Shown here piece after piece: positions 8,742 through 17,751 of a DNA stretch of 64,000 nucleotides. The position numbers and the translations under genes were made by a program. The first letter of the stretch is position 1, and every line of letters starts with the position of its first letter. The notes beneath the pieces were generated by a model that saw only the letters and a list, made by a program, of their open reading frames with translations, was not told the origin of the DNA and did not search any database. Origin of the DNA: Sphingomonas taxi (lineage in GTDB: Bacteria; Pseudomonadota; Alphaproteobacteria; Sphingomonadales; Sphingomonadaceae); contig QFQI01000002.1 of assembly GCA_003243195.1 (NCBI GenBank), forward strand, positions 62,001 through 126,000. Direction: 5' to 3'.

Positions 8742-9281
8742 ATGACGGAATATGCGACGCTGGCCGGCGGGTGCTTCTGGTGCACCGAGGCGGTGTTCAA
8801 GGACGTGATCGGCGTCGAGAGCGTCGAAAGCGGCTATATCGGCGGGCATGTGCCCAACCCGACCTACAAGCAGGTGTGCGGCGGCGACACCGGCCATGCC
8901 GAGGCGATCCGCATCGGCTTCGATCCCGAACAGGTGCGCTATGCCGACCTGCTCGACATCTTCTTCGCCACGCACGACCCGACGCAGTTGAACCGTCAGG
9001 GCAATGACGTGGGCACGCAATATCGCTCGGCGATCTTTCCCGAGACGGTGATGCAGGAGGAACAGGCGAACCAGGCGATCGCGCGCGCGCAGGAGCAGGC
9101 GAGCGGGCGGATCGTGACCACGATCGAACCGTTCGCGGACTGGTATCCGGCGGAGGGCTATCACCAGGACTATTGGGATGGCGAAGGCCAGCGGAACCCC
9201 TATTGCCTGGCGGTGATCCCGCCCAAGCTGCAGAAGCTGCGCAAGAGCTTCGCGGCGCGCAGCAAGGCGGTGACGGCGTAG
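8742..9281 (+). CDS. msrA: Peptide-methionine (S)-S-oxide reductase
   Basis: Repairs methionine-S-sulfoxide in proteins and free methionine, with electrons from thioredoxin. The 179-residue protein has the catalytic GGCFWCTEAVF at residues 8-18, the conserved GYIGGHVPNPTYKQVCGGDT substrate loop, and DPTQLNRQGNDVGTQYRS. AAAGGAG lies nine bases before the ATG. No msrB is adjacent. Its length is typical. Confidence 0.95.
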   Translation: MTEYATLAGGCFWCTEAVFKDVIGVESVESGYIGGHVPNPTYKQVCGGDTGHAEAIRIGFDPEQVRYADLLDIFFATHDPTQLNRQGNDVGTQYRSAIFPETVMQEEQANQAIARAQEQASGRIVTTIEPFADWYPAEGYHQDYWDGEGQRNPYCLAVIPPKLQKLRKSFAARSKAVTA

Positions 9282-9324
9282 CGCGATAGTTTGCGCCGGC
9301 GGCGCGGCAGGGTGCGCGCGCCGT

Positions 9325-10251
9325 TCAGCGATGCGCGGCGCGGCGCAGGCGGTCGTTGATCGCCACGCCGACCCCCTCCCCCGGCACCGGCGCGACCGCG
9401 ATGCGCGCGCGGTCGCTGGCATCGGCACGGTGGAGCGCGTCGAACAGCCGGGCGGCGGCCTCCACCACGTCGCCGCCCGGCGACAGGCTGTCGTCGCCCG
9501 CGACCGCGCCGAACCCGATCAGCCATTCGTCCGCCGCCGCCGTGACGGCCTCCAGCCGCAGCGGCTTGGCGGGCGCGTAATGCGTCGCGAGCTGCCCCGG
9601 CGCGCTGACGTGCGCGGTCGCGCCCGCCGCGACCGACAGCACCGCGCCCAGCATCTCCGCCGTCACCGGCCCCGGACGCAGGATCGTGCGGCCCGCGACG
9701 ATCGTCGATTCCACCCCCGCCATGGTCGCGCCGTCGTCGAGGATCAGCGGCACCGCCGCGCCCAGGCTGGCGGCGACATGTTCAGCGCGGGTCGGGCTGA
9801 TGCCATTGCTGGCATTGGCGGACGGCGCGGCGAGCGGCGCGCCGCTTTCCTTCAGCAGCGCGCGGATCGCACGGTGCGCGGGCACGCGGATCGCGATCGT
9901 GTCCAGCCCGGCCGTGACCAGCGTCGCGATCCCCGCGTCGCGGCGTAGCGGCAGCACCAGCGTCAGCGCGCCCGGCCAGAAACGCAGCGCCAGCGCGCGC
10001 GCGTCGTCGTCCAGCACCGCGATGCGCTCCGCCGCCGCCAGATCGGGCAGGTGGACGATCAGCGGGTTGAAGCTGGGGCGCCCCTTGGCGGCATAGATGC
10101 GCGCCACCGCGGCCGAATCGCGGGCGTCGGCGGCGAGGCCATAGACCGTTTCCGTGGGCACCGCGACGATACCGCCGGCGCGAATCAGCGCCGTCGCCTC
10201 TGCCAGCGCGGCCGTGCCGTAGCGTCGAATGACTGGGTGTTGAGCGGCCAT
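9325..10251 (-). CDS. L-threonylcarbamoyladenylate synthase, Sua5 type
   Basis: Makes threonylcarbamoyl-AMP for the universal t6A37 modification of ANN-decoding tRNAs. The YrdC domain fills about residues 1-200: VPTETVYGLAADA, IYAAKGRPSFNPLIVH and GAPLAAPSANASNG. A Sua5 C-terminal domain follows after LRPGPVTAEM. At about 308 residues it is the two-domain Sua5 form, not the short TsaC form. An ATG at 10251 is immediately preceded by an in-frame GTG. tsaB, acting in the same pathway, lies at 47.8 kb. Confidence 0.92.
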   Translation of the reverse strand: MAAQHPVIRRYGTAALAEATALIRAGGIVAVPTETVYGLAADARDSAAVARIYAAKGRPSFNPLIVHLPDLAAAERIAVLDDDARALALRFWPGALTLVLPLRRDAGIATLVTAGLDTIAIRVPAHRAIRALLKESGAPLAAPSANASNGISPTRAEHVAASLGAAVPLILDDGATMAGVESTIVAGRTILRPGPVTAEMLGAVLSVAAGATAHVSAPGQLATHYAPAKPLRLEAVTAAADEWLIGFGAVAGDDSLSPGGDVVEAAARLFDALHRADASDRARIAVAPVPGEGVGVAINDRLRRAAHR

Positions 10252-10288
10252 CACGGGGCGCTATAGCGGCCATACAGGAGTGAGAGAA

Positions 10289-11959
10289 ATGCCCTTTGCC
10301 GCCGCCACCGCCGACCAGCGTTTCGTGCTCGACCATGTCGTGCGGCTGGACGAAATCGCCGCCAGCGACCGCTTCGCCGCCGCCAGTCCCGACGTGATCG
10401 AGGCGGTGCTCGACGGGATCGCAGAATTCGCGCAGGGCGAATGGGCGCCGCTGCTGCGCGCCGGCGACACCGTGGGCGCGCGCTGGACGCCGGACGGCGT
10501 GGTGATGCCCGATGGGTTCCGCGACGCCTATCAGGCCTATGTCGCCGGCGGCTGGGGCACGATCGGCGTCGATGAGCGCTGGGGCGGACAGGGGCTGCCG
10601 TTCGTGGTGCAGGCCGCGGTGCTCGAAACGCTCGGCACCGCCAACATGGGCTTCGCGCTCGCGCCGATCCTGACCGTCGGCGCGGTGGAGGCGCTGGCGC
10701 ACCACGGCTCGCCCGAGCAGCAGGCGACGTACCTGCCGAAGCTGGCGACCGGCGAATGGACGGGCACGATGAACCTGACCGAGCCGCAGGCGGGCAGCGA
10801 CGTCGGCGCGCTGCGCGCCACCGCCACCCCGCGCGGCGACGGCACGTTTTCGGTCAAGGGCACGAAGATCTTCATCAGCTTCGGCGACCACGACCTGACC
10901 GACAATATCGTCCACCTGGTGCTGGCGCGCACGCCCGGCGCGCCGGCCGGGACGCGCGGGATCTCGCTGTTACTGGTGCCCAAGGTGCGCGCGGACGGGA
11001 CGCCCAACGACGTCCGCGTGGTGTCGATCGAACACAAGATGGGGCTGCACGCCTCCCCCACCTGCGTGCTGTCGTTCGGCGACCACGACGATTGCGTCGG
11101 CGAGTTGATCGGCGCGGAATATGGCGGGATGCGCGCGATGTTCACGATGATGAACAACGCGCGCCTCAACGTCGGGCTGCAGGGCGTGCAGGTCGCCGAG
11201 GCCGCGACGCAGGCCGCCGCCGCCTATGCGCGGGATCGCGTGCAGGGCGTACGCGGCGGCGCCGGCGTGGCGATCGTCGAACATGCCGACGTGCGCCGCA
11301 TGCTGCTGCGCATGAAGGCGCAGACGATGGCGGCACGCGCGCTGGTCTATTACGCCTGCGGGCAGGTCGATCGCGCGACGCTGGGCGACCCGCGCGCCAA
11401 GGAGCGGCTGGAGGTGATGACGCCGCTGGCCAAGGCGCATGCCACCGACCTGGGCAACGAGGTCGCCAGCATCGGCGTGCAGGTGCACGGCGGCATGGGG
11501 TATATCGAGGAGACCGGCGCGGCGCAGTTCTTCCGCGACGCGCGGATCACCCCGATCTACGAAGGGACCAACGGCATCCAGGCCGCCGATCTGGTCGGGC
11601 GCAAGCTGGCGCTGTCGAATGGCGGCGCGTTCGCGGACCTGATCGCGGACATGCGCGCCGAGGCGCGCCACCCGCAGCTCGTACGGCTGATCGACGCCTG
11701 CGAGGGTGTGGGGCGGCGGCTGGCGGGCGCGGAGGCCGACGACCGGCACGCGGCGAGCTATCCGTTCCTGACGATGCTGTCGGTGGCGGCGTGCGGCTGG
11801 CTGATGGAGCGGCAGGGCGCGCTGGGCGACGCCGACGCGGTGAAGCGCACCGCCAGCGCCTTCTACCTCGACCAGATCGTGCCGGAGGCGCTGGGGCTGG
11901 AAGCGGCGGCGAACGCCGGCGCGGCGATGCTGTACGCGCTGCCGGCGGAGGCGTTCTGA
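10289..11959 (+). CDS. Acyl-CoA dehydrogenase, DmdC/FadE-like long form
   Basis: FAD-dependent acyl-CoA dehydrogenase of about 556 residues. It has the N-terminal helical domain, NLTEPQAGSDVGALR, KGTKIFISFGDHD, VSIEHKMGLHASPTC and GVQVHGGMGYIEETG. ITPIYEGTNGIQA supplies the likely catalytic glutamate. The N-terminal extension and the C-terminal tail place it with the 3-methylmercaptopropionyl-CoA-dehydrogenase-like subgroup rather than short MCAD types; the substrate cannot be inferred. The start is the ATG eight bases after GGAG. It is divergent from the Sua5 gene with only a short shared promoter space. Confidence 0.9.
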   Translation: MPFAAATADQRFVLDHVVRLDEIAASDRFAAASPDVIEAVLDGIAEFAQGEWAPLLRAGDTVGARWTPDGVVMPDGFRDAYQAYVAGGWGTIGVDERWGGQGLPFVVQAAVLETLGTANMGFALAPILTVGAVEALAHHGSPEQQATYLPKLATGEWTGTMNLTEPQAGSDVGALRATATPRGDGTFSVKGTKIFISFGDHDLTDNIVHLVLARTPGAPAGTRGISLLLVPKVRADGTPNDVRVVSIEHKMGLHASPTCVLSFGDHDDCVGELIGAEYGGMRAMFTMMNNARLNVGLQGVQVAEAATQAAAAYARDRVQGVRGGAGVAIVEHADVRRMLLRMKAQTMAARALVYYACGQVDRATLGDPRAKERLEVMTPLAKAHATDLGNEVASIGVQVHGGMGYIEETGAAQFFRDARITPIYEGTNGIQAADLVGRKLALSNGGAFADLIADMRAEARHPQLVRLIDACEGVGRRLAGAEADDRHAASYPFLTMLSVAACGWLMERQGALGDADAVKRTASAFYLDQIVPEALGLEAAANAGAAMLYALPAEAF

Positions 11960-12051
11960 GCGACGGTATGGAACCGCGCGGTTGCCGGTCCGCAGCGCTT
12001 CCGCCGGCCGCGCCGCATCCGCGAATGTCGCCGCTCTGATAAGGCATCGCT

Positions 12052-12071
12052 ACCCCGGCGCAAGGCGGGGT
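12052..12071. repeat. Small palindromic repeat (REP-like)
   Basis: ACCCCG and CGGGGT flank a short loop, followed by GACGA. Read on the minus strand it begins CGTCACCCCG, resembling the heads of the repeats at 24110 and 36667. It lies in the gap between the acyl-CoA dehydrogenase and the convergent lipoprotein gene. Confidence 0.4.
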
Positions 12072-12146
12072 GACGAACCTGACGATGCGAAGCCGGAATG
12101 GGCGGGGAGATGACAGGATGGCGCGTCCGCCGACAGGCTTCCCGCC

Positions 12147-12641
12147 TCACTCCCCCGAAGGACAGCCGTTCACCGGCGCGGCCGCCGCGCCGTCGGGATA
12201 CCAGCGCGCGACGCGGCGGTCCTCGTCATAGAGGCAGACCGCGGCATCATGGCCGTCGGGGCGGATCGCGATCGCCCAGTTATGCGGGCCGCAATTGTGC
12301 GGTTCGCAACCGAACGCCAGCAGCTTGCCATCCACCAGCGCGATCGGCGTCGCGGTGACGTCGCTGCCGAGCACCAGATCGCGGAGCGCCGCATCGGGCA
12401 GCACCGCCGCCACCGCGTCGCGCACCGCCGGCTGGCGCAGGAAGCTGGGACCGCCGCCGGTCGGCTCGGTCGGATAGGCGCCGACATAGCGCGACAGGTC
12501 GGCGGCGGGGCTGGACGATGGCGCGGGGGCCGGACTGGCGACCGGGGTGGGCGATGGCGGGCCGGCCGGCTCGTCCTGCTGCCGGCCACAGGCGGCCAGC
12601 AGCAACGCGGAACAGAGGAGAAGACGTCGCATCGCCGGCAT
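12147..12641 (-). CDS. Putative lipoprotein of unknown function
   Basis: The predicted lipoprotein MRRLLLCSALLLAACGRQ has lipobox LAAC. A Pro/Ser/Ala-rich spacer follows, then a compact domain of about 110 residues with four conserved-looking cysteines (FGCEPHNCG, AAVCLYDE, VNGCPSGE). The latter resembles small inhibitor-like periplasmic domains, but I do not recognise the family with certainty. Either ATG 12641 or ATG 12632 may be used. It lies seven bases after the GntR gene and is probably co-transcribed with it. Confidence 0.65.
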   Translation of the reverse strand: MPAMRRLLLCSALLLAACGRQQDEPAGPPSPTPVASPAPAPSSSPAADLSRYVGAYPTEPTGGGPSFLRQPAVRDAVAAVLPDAALRDLVLGSDVTATPIALVDGKLLAFGCEPHNCGPHNWAIAIRPDGHDAAVCLYDEDRRVARWYPDGAAAAPVNGCPSGE

Positions 12642-12648
12642 CAGCGCA

Positions 12649-13005
12649 TCACGCCGGCGCGCGTTCCAGCAACGCCGCGACATCCAGCCCGAGCAGGTCG
12701 ATGCGTTCGCGGATGCGCGGCCATTGCTGCGCGACGAAATCCTCGCGCTCCACCGCGCGCAGCCGCTCCGCCGCGCCCGGCAGCACGAACATGCCGACGC
12801 CGCGCCGGACCTCGACATAGCCGTCGTCCTGGAAGCTCTGATAGGCCTTGGCGACGGTCAGCGGATTCGCGCCATGTTCGGCGGCGAGCGCGCGTACCGA
12901 CGGCAATTGGTCCCCGGCCGCGAAGTCGCCGCGCAGGATCGCCGCGGCGATCGTGCCGCGCAGCCGGAGATACACCGGGGAGTCGTCGCTGCTGAGCGCT
13001 GCCAT
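12649..13005 (-). CDS. YtrA-like short GntR family regulator
   Basis: A 118-residue GntR regulator: winged helix at residues 8-75 (SPVYLRLRGTIAAAI, LPSVRALAAEHGANPLTVAK, GYVEVRRGVGMFV) plus a short helical C-terminus of about 40 residues, as in the YtrA subgroup. Members usually autoregulate and control adjacent transport or envelope genes. The start codon lies inside a 7+7 bp inverted repeat (13003-13024). The downstream partner here is a lipoprotein rather than an ABC transporter. Confidence 0.85.
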   Translation of the reverse strand: MAALSSDDSPVYLRLRGTIAAAILRGDFAAGDQLPSVRALAAEHGANPLTVAKAYQSFQDDGYVEVRRGVGMFVLPGAAERLRAVEREDFVAQQWPRIRERIDLLGLDVAALLERAPA

Positions 13006-13024
13006 GCTGCCTTAATACAGCATG
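13003..13024. promoter_or_regulatory. Probable GntR autoregulatory operator
   Basis: CATGCTG and CAGCATG form an exact 7-bp inverted repeat around an AT-rich 8-base spacer (CCTTAATA). The left arm contains the GntR start codon. Position and geometry suit an autorepression site for the regulator encoded directly downstream on the minus strand. Confidence 0.5.
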
Positions 13025-13068
13025 TGGGGTTTTTGTCGAGGGTCGAGCATGCGCCGGCACCGGCTCGC

Positions 13069-13647
13069 TCACCCCTGCCAGTCGCTCCACAGCCGCGCCG
13101 CGTCCGGACGCGGCCGTTCCTCCAGCGCGCGGCCGGGGGTGCCGATGAAGACGAAGCCGGCGATCCGTTCCGGGGCGGCGCCGAACGCGTCGCGCACCCG
13201 CTCGGAAAACGCCGGCCAGCCGGTCAGCCAGCCGGCGGCATAGCCGTGCGCATGCACCGCATGGAGCAGGTTCATGCACGCCGCGCCGGCCGACAATTCC
13301 TGTTCCCACAGCGGGATGTGGCTGTCGGGCCGCGGGCTGAACAGCGCCACCACCAGCGCCGGCGCCTGCCGCGCGAACTGCTCCATCGCCTCGATCTCCA
13401 GCCGTCCCGCGTCGGGACGTTCGGCGCGATAGGCGTCCACCAGCAGTGCGGCCAGCGCGTCGCGACGGTCGTCGCCGACGATCACGAAGCGCCACGGCGC
13501 GAGCTTGCCGTGATCGGGCGTGCGCCCCGCGAGCAGGATCATCTCCACCAGCTTCGCATGGTCCGGCGCGGGCGCGACCAGATCGCGCGGCTTGCCCGAA
13601 CGGCGCGTGGCGAGCAGCGACAGCGGGGAGGAGAGATCGTTGAACAT
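13069..13647 (-). CDS. Nitroreductase family protein (YdjA-like)
   Basis: A 192-residue FMN-dependent nitroreductase. It contains LATRRSGKP near the N-terminus (FMN phosphate contacts), ILLAGRTPDHGKLAPWRFVI, LSAGAACMNLLHAVHAHGY and GFVFIGTP. The short length and the DHGKLAPWRF motif match the YdjA/TdsD subgroup. Its physiological substrate is unknown. It is followed on the same strand, 63 bases later, by the GntR gene, with the palindrome between. Confidence 0.85.
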   Translation of the reverse strand: MFNDLSSPLSLLATRRSGKPRDLVAPAPDHAKLVEMILLAGRTPDHGKLAPWRFVIVGDDRRDALAALLVDAYRAERPDAGRLEIEAMEQFARQAPALVVALFSPRPDSHIPLWEQELSAGAACMNLLHAVHAHGYAAGWLTGWPAFSERVRDAFGAAPERIAGFVFIGTPGRALEERPRPDAARLWSDWQG

Positions 13648-13769
13648 CGCGCAGGCGGATAACGGATGTGACGGGATATGGACAGAGCGTGCTTTGCCGC
13701 TAGTCTCCCGTGCAACCTTTCACGCGGGCGCCCGCGTGCGACAGACAGCTTCAGGAGCATATACCCCTC

Positions 13770-15569
13770 ATGGTGGACAGCCCAGCCGCGGACAGCCCGC
13801 GCGAACCGGATATCAGTCACGTCAATCCGGCGGCGGGGGCGACGTGGTTCGGCCATCCGCGCCAGCTCGCGCGGCTGTTCACCACCGAGATGTGGGAGCG
13901 GTTCGGCTTCTACGGCATGCGCGCGCTGCTGACGCTCTACCTGACGCAGCATTTCCTGTTCGGCGACCGGCAGGCGACCGGCCTGTATGGCGGCTATACC
14001 GCGCTGGTGTACCTGACCCCGCTGGTCGGCGGCTATCTGGCCGACCAGTATCTGGGATCGAAGCGCGCGGTGAAGTTCGGCGCGGTGCTGATGGCGATCG
14101 GCTATTTCACGCTCTGCTTCGGCGGCGACACCGCGAAGCCGTTCGCGACGATCGACGGCCAGCGTTACGAGGTGACGATCGAGAAGGCCGCCGATGGCGC
14201 GGAAACGCGTTACGTGCTGGACGGCGGCCGGCGGCTGGCGATCCGCGGCAATGACGACGGCACCGTCGCGCTGCTCGCCCCCGACGGCCAGCCCGCGCGC
14301 GTCGTGGCGAAGGGCGGGTTCCAGTCGGATGGCGAGCGCAGCCCGTTCCATGTCACGCTGATGCTGCTGGCGCTGTGCCTCGTCTCGGTGGGCAACGGTT
14401 TCTTCAAGCCCAATATCTCGACCATGGTCGGCGAGCTGTACCCGGCCGGCGACCGGCGGCGCGACACCGGCTTCACGATCTTCTACATGGGCATCAATCT
14501 CGGCTCGCTGCTGTCGCAATTGCTGTGCCCGCTGCTGGCGACCACGGTCGGCTGGTGGGCGGGCTTCGGACTGGCGGCGATCGGCATGCTGCTGTCGTGG
14601 ATGCTGATCCAGTTCGACGGCGGGCGGCTGGGCGGATATGGCGAGCCGCCCGTGACGCCGGGCCAGCCGGATCGCGCGCTGGGCATCTATGCCGCCGCGC
14701 TGATCGGCGTGCCGGTGTTCTACCTGCTGTTCACCAACCTGATGAACACCCCCGCCCCGGCGCCGGGCGCGGGGGTCGTCGGCTATGTGCTGGCGCTGCC
14801 GCTGATGGGCAAGCTGCTGTTCGGCACCTTCCTGGTCGCGGTGCCGGTGATCCTGGGATGGTCGTGGCGCAACGGATCGCGCGCGGAGTTCCAGATGATG
14901 CTGGCGGCGATGACGCTGATCGTCTTCAACGTCGTGTTCTGGACGATGTTCGAACAGGCGGGATCGAGCCTGACGCTGTTCGCCGACCGCAACACCGATC
15001 TGTCGGTGTTCGGCCTGTTCTCGCTGTCGGCGGGGCAGACGCAGTTCTTCAACGCCTTCTTCATCGTCGTCTTCGCGCCCGTCATGGCGGCGATGTGGAC
15101 GAAGCTGGCCGCGGCCGGGCGCGAACCGTCGATCCCGGTCAAGTTCGGGATCGCGCTGATCCTGGTCGGGCTGGGCTTCCTGTTCCTCGTCTTCGGCGGG
15201 CAGTTCGCGCATGCCGACTTCAAGGTGGCGATCTGGTGGCTGGCGGGACTCTACCTGATCCACTCGGTGGCGGAATTGTGCATCTCGCCGGTCGGGCTGT
15301 CGATGATAACGAAGCTGTCGATCCCGCGCGTCGTCGGGCTGATGATGGGGGTATGGTTCCTGTCGACCTCGGTGGCGCAATATGTCGCCGGGATCGTCGC
15401 GCAGGGCGCCAGCGTTGAGACCGTCGGCGGGCAGGTCACCAACCTCAAGGTCAGCCTGGACACTTACAATGCCACGTTCTGGACAATCGGGCTGATCGCG
15501 GTCGGCGTCGGCGTGCTGCTGATGATCCTATCGCCGGTCATCCGCAAGTGGATGCACGACGTGCGGTGA
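13770..15569 (+). CDS. POT family proton-dependent oligopeptide transporter
   Basis: Proton-coupled di/tripeptide importer of the major facilitator superfamily, 599 residues. The PTR2 signatures are TEMWERFGFYGMRALLTLYL near residue 40, the first cytoplasmic loop GGYLADQYLGSKR, and NGFFKPNISTMVGELY near 210. It is longer than typical bacterial POTs because about 73 hydrophilic residues (118-190) separate helices 3 and 4, predicted on the periplasmic side. The ATG follows a CAGGAG at about 12 bases. It stands alone and is divergent from the nitroreductase. Confidence 0.88.
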   Translation: MVDSPAADSPREPDISHVNPAAGATWFGHPRQLARLFTTEMWERFGFYGMRALLTLYLTQHFLFGDRQATGLYGGYTALVYLTPLVGGYLADQYLGSKRAVKFGAVLMAIGYFTLCFGGDTAKPFATIDGQRYEVTIEKAADGAETRYVLDGGRRLAIRGNDDGTVALLAPDGQPARVVAKGGFQSDGERSPFHVTLMLLALCLVSVGNGFFKPNISTMVGELYPAGDRRRDTGFTIFYMGINLGSLLSQLLCPLLATTVGWWAGFGLAAIGMLLSWMLIQFDGGRLGGYGEPPVTPGQPDRALGIYAAALIGVPVFYLLFTNLMNTPAPAPGAGVVGYVLALPLMGKLLFGTFLVAVPVILGWSWRNGSRAEFQMMLAAMTLIVFNVVFWTMFEQAGSSLTLFADRNTDLSVFGLFSLSAGQTQFFNAFFIVVFAPVMAAMWTKLAAAGREPSIPVKFGIALILVGLGFLFLVFGGQFAHADFKVAIWWLAGLYLIHSVAELCISPVGLSMITKLSIPRVVGLMMGVWFLSTSVAQYVAGIVAQGASVETVGGQVTNLKVSLDTYNATFWTIGLIAVGVGVLLMILSPVIRKWMHDVR

Positions 15570-15671
15570 CCTTGCGGCGGCGACATCAATCATCACGCGA
15601 CAAGCCCGGCCCGTTCTGGCAGCAAGGCATGACGTGACCGGCAATGCCGGCCGCATGCGAGAGGAGCGCCG

Positions 15672-17300
15672 ATGCCGGAATTGTTCGGGTTGATGCAGGA
15701 TACGCAGCTTACGGTCGATCACTTCCTCGACCATGGCGCGACATGGCATGGCGACCGCGAGGTCGTGTCGCGCGAGGTCGACGGCACCGTCACCCGCACC
15801 AACTGGCGCGGGCTGCGTCACACCGCGCGGCAGGTGTCGGACGCGCTGCTCGCCGCCGGGATCGCGCGCGGCGACCGGGTGGCGACGCTGGGATGGAACA
15901 GCGCGCGCCACCTGGCCGCATGGTATGGCGCCACCAACATCGGCGCGGTGCTCCACACGCTGAACCCGCGGCTGTTCCCCGAACAGATTTCGTGGATCGC
16001 CGCGCACGCCGGCGACCGGCTGCTGTTCGCCGACCCGGCCTGTGCGGCGCTCGCCGCGCGGCTGGTGCGCGACGTGCCGACGCTGGAGCAGGTGGTGTTC
16101 CTGTGCGCGCGCGACGCGCTGCCGGCGGTCGATTTCCCGGCGGTGGCGCTGGACGACTGGATCGCGCCGCATCCCGGCGACGCGCCATGGGGCGGCTTCG
16201 ACGAGCGGCTGGCGTGCGGGCTGTGCTACACCTCGGGCACGACCGGCGATCCCAAGGGCGTGCTCTACTCGCACCGCTCCAACTACCTGCACACGATGAT
16301 GACGTTGCAGGCCGACGCGCTGGGGCTGACCGAGCGTGAGACGGCGTTGCTGGTGGTGCCGATGTACCATGCCAATGCCTGGGGCGTGGTCTATGCCGCG
16401 CCCGCGGCGGGCGCGAAGCTGGTGCTGCCGGGCGCGCGGATGGACGGGCAGTCGCTGTACGAACTGATCGAGCAGGAGGGCGTCACCTTCTCCGCGGCGG
16501 TGCCGACGGTGTGGCAGGGGCTGCTGCAATATCTGCGCGGCACCGGGCAGGCGTTCACCACGCTGCACCGCGTGGTGATCGGCGGCGCCGCGCCGCCCGA
16601 GGCGCTGATCCGCGCCTTTCAGGACGATTACGGCGTGGAGGTGGTGCAGGGCTGGGGCATGACCGAGACGTCGCCGCTCGCCACGCTTTCCTCGCCGACC
16701 GCCGGGGTGCTGGCGCAGCCCTATGACGATCAGGTGCGCCGCAAGGCGATGCAGGGGCGGCTGCAATGCGGGCTGGCGTTCCGGCTGATCGACGATGCCG
16801 GCGCGGTGCTGCCGCACGACGGGGAAACCTCGGGACGACTGCTCATCCGCGGCCCGACGATCGCCAGCAGCTATTTTCGTGAGGACACCCCGGTGCTGGA
16901 CGCCGACGGCTTCTTCGACACCGGCGACGTCGCGACGATCGATACGGCCGGTTACATGCGGATCACCGACCGTGCCAAGGACATCGTGAAGTCGGGCGGC
17001 GAGTGGATCAGCTCGATCGCGATCGAGAACCTCGCCGCCGGCCATCCGACGGTCGCGCTGGCGGCGGTGATCGGCGTGCCACATCCGAAATGGGACGAGC
17101 GCCCGGTGCTGCTGGTGCAGCCCGCGCCGGGGCAGACGCCGGACAGGGCCGAATTGCTGGCGTTCCTCGACGGCAAGATCGCGCGGTGGTGGATGCCCGA
17201 CGACGTGCTGGTGGTGGACACGATCCCGCTGGGCGCGACCGGCAAGATCGACAAGAAGCTGCTGCGCCGGCAGATGGCCGACTATCGCCTGCCGGACTGA
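15672..17300 (+). CDS. Medium/long-chain fatty acyl-CoA ligase (AlkK/FadD-like)
   Basis: ANL-superfamily acyl-CoA synthetase of 542 residues. Motifs are YTSGTTGDPKGVLYSH (near residue 188), VPMYHANAWG, GWGMTETSPLATLSS, DGFFDTGD, RITDRAKDIVKSGGEWIS and the C-terminal lysine in LGATGKIDKKLL. The overall pattern matches AlkK-type medium-chain ligases. GAGGAG lies five bases before the ATG. Its last 19 bases overlap the convergent lipoprotein gene. Confidence 0.9.
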   Translation: MPELFGLMQDTQLTVDHFLDHGATWHGDREVVSREVDGTVTRTNWRGLRHTARQVSDALLAAGIARGDRVATLGWNSARHLAAWYGATNIGAVLHTLNPRLFPEQISWIAAHAGDRLLFADPACAALAARLVRDVPTLEQVVFLCARDALPAVDFPAVALDDWIAPHPGDAPWGGFDERLACGLCYTSGTTGDPKGVLYSHRSNYLHTMMTLQADALGLTERETALLVVPMYHANAWGVVYAAPAAGAKLVLPGARMDGQSLYELIEQEGVTFSAAVPTVWQGLLQYLRGTGQAFTTLHRVVIGGAAPPEALIRAFQDDYGVEVVQGWGMTETSPLATLSSPTAGVLAQPYDDQVRRKAMQGRLQCGLAFRLIDDAGAVLPHDGETSGRLLIRGPTIASSYFREDTPVLDADGFFDTGDVATIDTAGYMRITDRAKDIVKSGGEWISSIAIENLAAGHPTVALAAVIGVPHPKWDERPVLLVQPAPGQTPDRAELLAFLDGKIARWWMPDDVLVVDTIPLGATGKIDKKLLRRQMADYRLPD

Positions 17301-17641
17301 CGATCCCCGGGGTCGGCCGGAAACGGTTCCACGAATTCGACCCTGGCGACGCCCGCCATCTGCAACTGGTAGATAACGCCGCCCACGCAGCGCCACGAGG
17401 TCAGCCCCGTGCCTGGGCCGAGGCGAACCGCTCGCTTCGCCGCCACCGCGTCGTGAACCAGCTCGGACAGCCGGCCCGGCGCCAGCACCCACCCGGCGTG
17501 TTCGACGATGCATGAGGAAGCGGCGCCCCCCACCGCCAGCTCGAGCGGGCGGGTGGCGTGGCCTGCCACGCAGCCGGCCACGGCCAGGCACAGGATCGCG
17601 GGTGCGAGGGAGACGACGAGCGGGACGACGGGATAGCGCAT
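17282..17641 (-). CDS. Small putative lipoprotein
   Basis: A 119-residue protein. The N-terminus is a lipoprotein signal ending LAVAGC. A C-terminal domain of about 90 residues has a cysteine pair (SSCIVEHAG and SWRCVGGVIYQLQMAG). No family recognised. It converges on and slightly overlaps the acyl-CoA ligase end, which is compatible with a real gene but also lowers certainty. It is transcribed away from mscS. Confidence 0.55.
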   Translation of the reverse strand: MRYPVVPLVVSLAPAILCLAVAGCVAGHATRPLELAVGGAASSCIVEHAGWVLAPGRLSELVHDAVAAKRAVRLGPGTGLTSWRCVGGVIYQLQMAGVARVEFVEPFPADPGDRQSGRR

Positions 17642-17692
17642 CCGCCGTCGATGGTGCGCCGATCGTCAGACGGCAATGCCGCAGCGCGTCGC

Positions 17693-17718
17693 GGAACGAC
17701 CTGTGCGCCCGTCTCGTT
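17693..17718 (+). promoter_or_regulatory. Predicted sigma-EcfG (general stress response) promoter of mscS
   Basis: GGAAC at 17693-17697 and CGTT at 17715-17718 are separated by exactly 17 bases. This is a full match to the alphaproteobacterial EcfG consensus GGAAC-N16/17-CGTT. The mscS start lies 33 bases downstream, a normal leader length. The site is in the divergent gap between a lipoprotein gene and mscS. Confidence 0.65.
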
Positions 17719-17751
17719 GCGCCCGCATCACCTAAACAGATGGGGGGAACC

